From Opisthocomus hoazin (Eukaryota; Chordata; Aves; Opisthocomiformes; Opisthocomidae), in NCBI RefSeq assembly GCF_030867145.1, contig NC_134434.1, positions 8,060,001 through 8,124,000 of the forward strand: a stretch of 64,000 nucleotides of DNA. Direction: 5' to 3'. Positions 59,201 through 64,000 of this stretch are shown here, one piece after another. Each line of letters begins with the position of its first letter. Within the stretch, counting starts at the first letter, position 1. The notes beneath the pieces are model-generated. The model had not been told where the DNA came from. It saw only the letters and a program-made list of their open reading frames with translations, and searched no databases. The translations under genes were made by a program, and so were the position numbers.

Positions 59201-62200
59201 CAAGCTCCAGCTGGGAGGGCAAGCGCCTCGACCTCCGGCTGGCCTGGCCGCCCAAGCCCGCTGCCTCGCCACGCCAAGCGCATTTTAGGAGTTATTTTCC
59301 TGCTCCTCATCCGGGGGTGGGAGGGCTCCCAAAGCCGCTCGTCTCTCCACCACCCAGGAGGGCAGTGGGGTCCCTGGTGAGCAGACGTCATTGCGCGGGG
59401 CTGGGACAGACACTGTGACAACACAGAGAAAGCAGGAACCATCCAGCAGCTAGGGACATCTTATTATTCATAACTAATTTTAATTAGTCACAGAAGGCTT
59501 AGTTTTAAGACTCTCGCGGTCAGGTCTCTGTCAGCTGAACTGGGCCAGGTCACCTCATGGTGGAGCAGAGGGACAAGGCCAGCTAACGATAATTTGCTGA
59601 GGGGTACACAGAGAGACGAGCGTGGCAGACAGTCCTCCTTTTCCTGGGAAAAATAAAAAAGCCATTTCTTTTCTGCAGGCAGCGAGCAGCACGAGGGCCG
59701 CGGCTCAGTGATACGACAGCGTGTTTTGCTGGAGGCAGCAGCTCCCTGTTTCCCGGGGATTTGCTCCTCTGCCAGTCAAATCCCCTTTTCACGAGGGGAG
59801 ACGGTAATTCATCATTTTGCAAATTGACTCCAGGTTAAAAAAAAAAAAGGCACGCTGTCAGGATTATTCGCTCATGCACAAAAAAGCCCGAACCAAGGAG
59901 TGGGGAGGACTAACACTCCTGGGACAAGTCAGCCTCCAGCCTCCCATTAAAAATAGCTGGATGGAGCAACCTGGGAGGAAGCAAACTTTCCTTAATTAAT
60001 TGTGATTTCAAAAAGTCTTACAGGCCAACATTGCTTACGGGGTCCTTTCTGTTTGTTTTGGTACAGGCAAAAAGCGTGCTTTGGATTTTGTAAAAGCTCG
60101 GGCTGGGAATGAGAGTTGTACCCATTCCAATCTGCACCATAAACATAAATCACAACGCCGCCGCAATCTGTGTGAGAACTGGCGATGCCTGATCAGCCCG
60201 GGAAATCAGTCGCCGGGTTTCGCATCCAGGAAGCGTGCACGCCTGGGCAACCCACTCACCGGCTGCTCAGCAAGACGTTGCCCTATTTAAAGACCACTGG
60301 AGCTGCCCCGTAGATGAAGAGCTACAGTCATGGCTCTTTTTAAAAGCCGGAATAGGACTGGTCTCATTTGAAAACAAAAAATCAGCTTTAAATTCACGGA
60401 GAGCCTTGTAAATGACACTCTTACGAATGCAGACTCATAGTCTGAACTTCTGCACAGTCACAAAGCTCACAGGACCGGCCCCGCATCCTGCTGCAGGGGC
60501 GAAGGAGCACAGCGATATTTTCTCCTCTTAACGCCCTCCAACCAGCTGCTCCCAACGTGTTGTCTGAACACCGGCAGCGCAACCGAGCTACGGCACTGAC
60601 ATCTGCCTCGTGCAAAGCGTGTTTAAAAACCATAAAGACTTCTAGCACAGAGCTTGGCAGCGTTTTGAGGCTGGACATGCGGCACACCCAAAGCGAAGCT
60701 GCAGCTCGCCGATCCCGCCCCGCAGCACCAGCCAGTGGCTGCTCCGCTCAGGCCTCCCCGCGCGACGCCCGGCAGTGCAGGCGACGTCGTACAGATCGCA
60801 GGGTTTCGCTCCGGTCTGTTAATACGAGCAAACGTCAGCTGTCCCAGTTCCAAAACAAAGCCTCTAGTTCCTTTAATTTTGTATTAATTAGAAAAGGATT
60901 AAAACCCTACAATATTCAAGTGCTTCACTTCACCTGAAGCAGTATTTTTATTTAAGCAAGAAAATCCAAGGTTGTTTTTGTTCCATGATAAAATTCAAAC
61001 AACAAAATGGAAAAAGCGTTGTTTGCACATACTTGGGAGGCCCAAAGGGCCCGTGGGCAGCATCCAGGCTGTTCCCTTTTACGTCCAACAAAGCCCGATT
61101 AGCACTAAGGAAAAATCTCAGGATACAGTTAGCAAAAATTTAATTGCTACTAATTTGCATTACACATCAGACAACTCCTGTAATCTGTCTGAGCTCACAG
61201 CAGCAGCAGCACAGAGTTCAGGCTGTAAATCCTGGCAGCACTGCTCACAGCGGGAGCTTTGTCCATAATGAAATGAATAAAGGCCAGATCATAACCCTGG
61301 ATCCGAAGCCTTAACTTCCATTTTGGTGGGCTGTTAATAGGGTTTTTAACTTCTTTTTTTTTTTTTAAATGAACCAAGCCTTTTCAGAAGCCACCTAAGC
61401 CAGGTGGTACTGGCAGCAGCAAAGCTCACAGTATCACGAAGCGCACAGCAGTTAGCCCACTACACACGCAGCTGCCCAACCTGCTGGAGAAATTGCATAT
61501 TTAAATACTTTCCTTACGGATCTTATGGTATAGCAAAGAAGAACAAGTAAGTTTTGTTCACTGAAGCATCCCCAGATAAAAATCTCTGTAAATGGGAATG
61601 CTGCTTCTGTTGTTTCGCAAAGCCATTGCCGTAGCATGCTGGGGACAGCGCAGTGTCGGAGAAGCAGAGCAGGAGACGCACGACACCCATCTGCTCGAGC
61701 TTTGGGACTCCATTCCGTACCAACACCTTTAGGTCCCAACTTGTCAGAATCAGCGCAGAATTTACCAAGCCAGCCATTACATTCACTACGGCTATCACAA
61801 TACGACGAGTGAAATCCCTGCTGGCTCAGCAGGCCCACGGCAGGGCGAGGGAAGCGGGCGGCAGGGCGTAGCAGCGCCCGCGCTAACATCGACACATCGC
61901 TCTCCAACAGCAAGGGAGGAAGTCCTGAAAAAATACTTAGGACATGAAAAGTAGATCTGGTTCCTCTTTATATCCCTTCTAATCCCACAGTAGGAGTAAC
62001 GTCCCATTCTGCAAAGAGCCTTCCGAAATACAAAACTGAAAAGTTTCACGCGTCTAGAGCGGAGAGACGGAAATCTGTCACCTCCCTTTCGCCTTCGCTG
62101 GGCACCTCCAGCCTGATATTGTCACACACCTGGATCACCAGGGAAGGGCCAACTTTGTTGCCCCCACGGTCAAAATAGTTCTCTGTCCCAAAACCCAGAC

Positions 62201-63284
62201 TTCACCACTCACTGACATGTATACTTAAAACAAATAAAAGAGTTCAAATAAATAACTACTATTTTCTCAAAAGAAAATCAAATTTAAAAGCAAAAAATCT
62301 CTACAGCATTAAAATGGTAGTGCACAATGCTGGCATCTCTTACTGCAACTTTAGCTTAGAAGCCTAAATCTGAAGATTCAGGATTATTCACTGGAAATCA
62401 TCAGTAAGAGACGTCACCTCGCATTGCAATGGCTCATGGTCTTGATGCTAGAGCAACTAGGAAGCAGGTGGGAAGGACTGTGCTCGGACAGCTTTCCGAC
62501 ACCACCGACTGGGGCGGAGAAGGGGGACGGCAGTTGGTGAGAAGATGTTCTGGGGTGGCCTGGTGCTTCGTTTCAGGTGGAAGGTGAGGGTGCTCTGACA
62601 GCTCCCCAAGCTGGCAATTCTGCATCAGCAGTGATGGCAGCCTCCAGGGACATCTTGTCACCCTTGGAGGATGAAATGTGATGAGGATGGTGGTTTAGGC
62701 CTGGGTTGAAGAGGTGAGTAGTGGCAGGGGTGTCTGCATGCTGACTCACATGTACTAGTTCACCTGGATTGGAGAGCCGTTGTGGCTTCAGTCTGCAGGC
62801 CAGTCCCACTTGCATAATCTAAATCAGTTTGCAAACGGATAGTTTAATGAAGTATATTTAAGGCTTCTCCCAGGGACTGATCTAGACAAGTAGACTTCTA
62901 AACAAGACCTACTGTCTAAGGTCTGTACCTAATTTACATCCCAAAACAATCCCAGGCCCTCCCCCATTTATTCATTTCACCTGATCAAGAGTTCATATGA
63001 GTCTTCATCATCTTGAAACATTATAAGCTCCTTCTGCAAAACATCCAGACTGAACTAGGCAGAGCCCTCCACTGGACCTGTTCAGTTCAGTCTGCCTACG
63101 CTTTGCCTAAGCATAAAAAAATCCAGCACACAAACTCAGACACCCAGGAAGAGGGAAGGGCGTACCTTGTAGGCAATACTGTTGAGGACTTTCATAGCCA
63201 AGTCGGAGACATCGGGGTAGGGGTCGGCAGCCAGGTGAAGGAGTACTCTCCAAATCTGGGTATAAACGCTGTTGAAACTCACAC
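20182..63284 (-). CDS. RPTOR: RPTOR (Raptor, mTORC1 subunit), C-terminal 14 coding exons; gene continues past 64000
   Basis: Raptor recruits TOS-motif substrates (S6K, 4E-BP) to mTOR and links mTORC1 to Rag GTPases on the lysosome. Joined in transcript order, 14 GT-AG exons keep one frame for about 534 residues and end in TAG at 20184-20182. Counting from the conserved mTOR-site motif APASPTNKG (Ser863 in human), the protein runs from residue 802 to exactly 1335, the human length, so no indel has occurred. Present are the Ser859/Ser863/Ser877 linker, the helical segment before the propeller (974-1008), and all seven WD40 blades (about 1015-1330), ending [13 protein letters not shown] (human ...KRVR). 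The RNC/caspase-like domain, the HEAT repeats and the AMPK sites Ser722/Ser792 are encoded upstream of the window. Thr908, an ICK/CILK1 site in human, is Asn here. Intron sizes range from 83 bp to 11.4 kb. Confidence 0.97.
20251..22478 (-). other. RPTOR: Two RPTOR introns (20251-21772, 21903-22478)
   Basis: Unique sequence. No CR1 copy, RNA gene or extra exon recognised. Open frames inside are chance frames. Confidence 0.8.
21773..21902 (-). CDS. RPTOR: RPTOR exon (residues 1270-1313), WD40 blades 6-7
   Basis: Acceptor CTTTCCAG. Encodes [18 protein letters not shown] through [12 protein letters not shown]. The donor reads TGG/GTCTGT, an unusual site with C at +3. The frame and the human protein require the junction here. 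Confidence 0.95.
22479..22595 (-). CDS. RPTOR: RPTOR exon (residues 1231-1269), WD40 blades 5-6
   Basis: Acceptor TGTTGGCAG, donor GTAAGT. Encodes [18 protein letters not shown] and [18 protein letters not shown]. Phase symmetric (2-2), 117 nt. Confidence 0.97.
22596..25257 (-). other. RPTOR: RPTOR intron, 2.7 kb
   Basis: AT-richer than the flanks, especially 23400-23900 and 24580-25000. Nothing I can identify as a gene or a known repeat. Confidence 0.75.
25258..25344 (-). CDS. RPTOR: RPTOR exon (residues 1202-1230), WD40 blade 5
   Basis: Acceptor TTCCTCAG, donor GTAAGA. Encodes [20 protein letters not shown] and PDGNIMSV. The 87-nt exon is phase symmetric (2-2). Confidence 0.97.
25345..25427 (-). 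other. RPTOR: Very short RPTOR intron, 83 nt
   Basis: Begins GTAACC, ends TTCCTCAG, with a C/T-rich tract before the acceptor. It separates two WD40 exons. Its length is not a multiple of three, so retention would break the frame. Confidence 0.9.
25428..25555 (-). CDS. RPTOR: RPTOR exon (residues 1160-1201), WD40 blade 4
   Basis: Acceptor CTCCCTAG, donor GTAACC after TG of a split Cys codon. Encodes [19 protein letters not shown] and [18 protein letters not shown]. Only an 83-nt intron separates it from the next exon. Confidence 0.97.
27024..27570 (-). mobile_element. CR1 retrotransposon, minus sense, in an RPTOR intron
   Basis: Begins CACAGAATCCCAGAATCCCA, continues with the same subfamily sequence as 1960 and 3964, and ends near GGGCCTCACCAGGGCAGAG. 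It is in transcript sense for RPTOR. An A-rich stretch follows at 27571-27640. Confidence 0.92.
27955..28245. promoter_or_regulatory. Candidate enhancer, homeodomain-motif-rich AT island in an RPTOR intron
   Basis: About 290 bp of AT-rich sequence between GC-rich blocks with at least four TAATTA cores (GTAATTAAG, CTTAATTATC, GTAATTAATG, GGTAATTAATTTC) plus CAATCA. This looks like many conserved vertebrate noncoding elements. Conservation cannot be tested here. Confidence 0.3.
29123..29229 (-). CDS. RPTOR: RPTOR exon (residues 1124-1159), WD40 blade 3
   Basis: Acceptor TTATCTTAG, donor GTAACA. Encodes [19 protein letters not shown] and [16 protein letters not shown]. It stands alone between introns of 11.4 kb and 3.6 kb. 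Both introns carry CR1 copies in opposite orientation. Confidence 0.97.
31070..31235. promoter_or_regulatory. Candidate regulatory element with a 32-nt quasi-palindrome
   Basis: AT-richer island. At 31160-31191 TCATCTTGT pairs with ACAAGATGA and, inside, ATGG with CCAT around a single C. Also holds GATAAACATCA and CATGTG. Confidence 0.25.
31590..31837 (+). mobile_element. CR1 retrotransposon, short plus-sense copy in an RPTOR intron
   Basis: About 250 bp from GGCACAAACTGAAGCACAGG to the tail CCGTGATTCTGTGATTC. Antisense to RPTOR. Complementary in the pre-mRNA to the copy at 27024. Confidence 0.92.
38281..38726 (+). mobile_element. CR1 retrotransposon, plus-sense copy in an RPTOR intron
   Basis: Runs from GAGGATGGTGGGGGGACTCG to GGGATTCTGTGAATCTGTG. 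Near-identical subfamily match to the copies at 71 and 58539. Antisense to RPTOR. Confidence 0.92.
40607..40711 (-). CDS. RPTOR: RPTOR exon (residues 1089-1123), WD40 blade 2
   Basis: Encodes [18 protein letters not shown] and [16 protein letters not shown]. Donor GTGGGT. Acceptor CTCCCCAAG has A at -3. Length is 105 nt and phase is symmetric (1-1). Confidence 0.96.
40712..41985 (-). other. RPTOR: RPTOR intron, 1.3 kb
   Basis: Unique, fairly AT-rich sequence. I see no repeat or gene in it. The short 461-bp intron at 42111-42571 is likewise empty. Confidence 0.8.
41986..42110 (-). CDS. RPTOR: RPTOR exon (residues 1047-1088), WD40 blades 1-2
   Basis: Acceptor CTTCCCCCAG, donor GTAAAT. Completes Cys1047, then [17 protein letters not shown] and the blade-2 strand [12 protein letters not shown]. 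The FWDW motif is the classic end of a WD repeat. Confidence 0.97.
42572..42686 (-). CDS. RPTOR: RPTOR exon (residues 1009-1046), start of WD40 blade 1
   Basis: Acceptor CCCCCGCAG, donor GTACGA after TG of a split Cys codon. Encodes [19 protein letters not shown] and [17 protein letters not shown]. Nearly identical to human. Confidence 0.97.
42687..45006 (-). other. RPTOR: RPTOR intron, 2.3 kb
   Basis: GC-rich at both ends with a strongly AT-rich core (about 43000-43560) full of TTTAAT, TTTATT and CATTTT. No repeat family or gene recognised. Confidence 0.75.
45007..45112 (-). CDS. RPTOR: RPTOR exon (residues 974-1008), charged helix before the propeller
   Basis: Encodes [18 protein letters not shown] and then [17 protein letters not shown]. 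Donor GTGAGT is strong. The acceptor is CACTGAAAG, with A at -3 and a poor pyrimidine tract, but the exon edge is fixed by frame and by the human protein. Confidence 0.95.
45113..53606 (-). other. RPTOR: RPTOR intron, 8.5 kb
   Basis: Contains one CR1 3'-end fragment (49580-49665), short CA runs (about 45184-45200 and 51760-51776), and two segments with unexplained open frames (48561-49150 minus; 52083-52625 both strands), discussed under findings. The rest is unassigned unique sequence. Confidence 0.7.
49580..49665 (+). mobile_element. CR1 3'-end fragment in an RPTOR intron
   Basis: About 85 bp: GGCTGGACTAGATGACCCAC, CCTTCCAACCCCGAAC, ATTCTGTGATTGTGTGATTC. Only the 3' end is left. Confidence 0.85.
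53607..53717 (-). CDS. RPTOR: RPTOR exon (residues 937-973)
   Basis: Acceptor TCTGGACAG, donor GTAATA, 111 nt, phase 0-0. Encodes the acidic [14 protein letters not shown] segment and then [15 protein letters not shown]. Being frame-neutral, it could be skipped without breaking the reading frame; there is no evidence that it is. Confidence 0.96.
53718..56733 (-). other. RPTOR: Two RPTOR introns (53718-55574, 55759-56733)
   Basis: Unique sequence. No CR1 or RNA gene recognised. The open frames on both strands have no family signature. Confidence 0.75.
55575..55758 (-). CDS. RPTOR: RPTOR exon (residues 875-936), Ser877 and diverged Thr908 region
   Basis: Acceptor GATCTCCAG, donor GTACGG, 61 full codons. 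Starts [18 protein letters not shown], which includes Ser877. Ends [19 protein letters not shown] and EQ. The middle (about 900-914) is the least conserved part of the visible protein: RPANVSNMG where human has RPGTTGPAG. Asn therefore stands at the human Thr908 position. Confidence 0.96.
56734..56837 (-). CDS. RPTOR: RPTOR exon (residues 841-874), mTOR-site linker
   Basis: Acceptor TTCTCTAG, donor GTAAGC. Encodes [19 protein letters not shown] followed by MHIHQV and a split Gly. It holds the proline-directed Ser863 and Ser859, whose phosphorylation by mTOR and other kinases tunes mTORC1 in mammals. Both serines and their flanks are unchanged. Confidence 0.97.
58015..58438 (-). mobile_element. 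CR1 retrotransposon, another subfamily, minus sense
   Basis: Starts ATCATAGAATGGTTTGGGTT and GGGAGGGACCTTAAAGCTCA, the 3' end of a CR1 subfamily distinct from its neighbours. Ends in the CTGACCAGCCCCAGCTCTCC region. Confidence 0.9.
58539..58998 (+). mobile_element. CR1 retrotransposon, plus sense
   Basis: From GATGAGGAGCTACTGGAGAG to TCTCTGATTCTGTGG. Its 5' end faces the 5' end of the copy at 58015-58438 across about 100 bp of unique sequence. It lacks a short internal segment near 58930 that the other copies have (GTGACCCTGCTTGG). Confidence 0.92.
61100..61350. promoter_or_regulatory. Candidate regulatory element with octamer-like motif in an RPTOR intron
   Basis: Contains ACTAATTTGCATTAC, AATTTAATTG and CATAATGAAATGAATAAAG in a low-repeat, AT-rich block. 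Inference from motif appearance only. Confidence 0.22.
63166..63284 (-). CDS. RPTOR: RPTOR exon (residues 802-840; exon 21 if the gene has the human 34 exons)
   Basis: Acceptor TTATTTTAG, donor GTACGC. Two bases complete Gly801, then 39 codons read [20 protein letters not shown] and [19 protein letters not shown]. This is the end of the armadillo/HEAT-like superhelix. It is the first RPTOR exon visible; the next one 5' lies beyond 64000. Confidence 0.96.
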
Positions 63285-64000
63285 CTAAAATAATAAAAAA
63301 CGAAACAAAAAACAAAGCCCCACAGCACATGACAATCCATCAACTCAAACTCTTTGATCTTATGTGAGAAAACTCATTAGAACTCCAAACACCACAATGA
63401 CATTTAAGAAAACATCAAGGGAAGAAAGACCTCAAAAACACCCTGCGTGGGCATTTTGTCTCCATTTTCTCTTTGTGAACTCTGCAAGGGCTTGTAAAAT
63501 GAAAGCGGGAGAAAGCAAAATAGATTAAAGACTGCCTAAATAAGCTTCAGTCAAACTGCAGGCTTTCCAGGCTCCTGAAGCAAACAACCTGGACAGGCCA
63601 CATGGATAACATCTTCGGATTTCCTGAGCTAAAATACTGAACAGGACGAAACCACAGCTACTGGCTTGTATTTTTGCAGTTATTTTTATTGCTGCTTTAA
63701 GCATTAATACTCCACTTAAACGTTGAGGGGTTTATATATTCTACAAGTTTACTAAATACCTAAATGTTAAAAATGAAGCTTTAGGACCCGTACCTTTGCG
63801 AAGCATTAAGCCTAACTCCTTCCTTCCTATTGACATTTGTATCAATTGCTCAATTGCCAATTTGTTACCTAATGCGAGTATCTGCTGTTTGGTATTTCAG
63901 CAGAAGGGGCTGACAGATTCAGAGTACAAATCACATTAATAAGCATTTGCAACAACTGACAAAATTCTGTGAACATTTTATTTTGCTGCTTTTAAGCGAC
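63285..64000 (-). other. RPTOR: Partial RPTOR intron at the right edge
   Basis: AT-rich intronic sequence upstream of the exon at 63166-63284. The preceding exon lies outside the window. No feature recognised. Confidence 0.7.

Larger units (their letters stand above)
56838..63165 (-). other. RPTOR: RPTOR intron, 6.3 kb
   Basis: Carries a head-to-head pair of CR1 copies (58015-58438 minus, 58539-58998 plus), a CpG-rich stretch at 57070-57650, and AT-rich islands near 59460-59490, 59980-60010 and 61100-61350. No nested gene supported. Confidence 0.75.

Noticed and set aside
1-64000. tRNA, rRNA, snRNA and known microRNA genes
   Set aside because: None recognised by eye. A tRNAscan-SE or Infernal search would be needed to exclude short ones.

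Overview
The window is vertebrate nuclear DNA, almost certainly from a bird. It carries about a dozen CR1 retrotransposon copies, all cut short at the 5' end and keeping the typical CR1 3' end with its ATTCTGTG-type tail. It is also GC-rich, with many CpGs and compact introns, as expected for an avian microchromosome. No prokaryotic features were seen. The species cannot be named from the sequence alone.

Two protein-coding genes are supported, both on the minus strand and in tandem: RPTOR (right, 3' part only) and CHMP6 (left, complete). RPTOR upstream of CHMP6 on the same strand is also the human 17q25 order. CHMP6 has eight coding exons between 15694 and 11186. Joined, they keep frame and give 200 residues (human 201). 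It encodes the ESCRT-III subunit CHMP6/VPS20. RPTOR contributes 14 consecutive coding exons from 63284 down to the stop codon at 20182, about 534 residues. In human numbering these are residues 802-1335, with no insertion or deletion. They cover the phospho-regulatory linker and the whole C-terminal WD40 propeller of Raptor, the substrate-recruiting subunit of mTORC1. The RNC domain, the HEAT repeats and the promoter lie beyond position 64000.

Layout: 1-10.9 kb is intergenic, with CR1 copies, CpG-rich stretches, short tandem repeats and a few AT-rich islands that look like candidate regulatory DNA. 10.9-15.7 kb is CHMP6. 15.7-15.86 kb is its GC-box promoter. 15.86-16.54 kb is a G-rich minisatellite with a unit of about 17 bp directly behind that promoter. 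16.55-17.7 kb is CpG-rich intergenic DNA. 17.74-20.18 kb is the inferred RPTOR 3'UTR with a poly(A)-signal cluster. 20.18-64 kb is RPTOR exons and introns, with further CR1 copies.

The two products act on linked processes: ESCRT-III sorting to the lysosome, and mTORC1 signalling at the lysosome surface. Nothing here shows that they are co-regulated. I found no convincing new multi-gene system. The points most worth checking are the minisatellite behind the CHMP6 promoter, inverted CR1 copies flanking a single RPTOR exon (a circular-RNA configuration), loss of the Raptor Thr908 phospho-acceptor, several AT-rich candidate enhancers, and two unexplained open segments in the 8.5 kb RPTOR intron.
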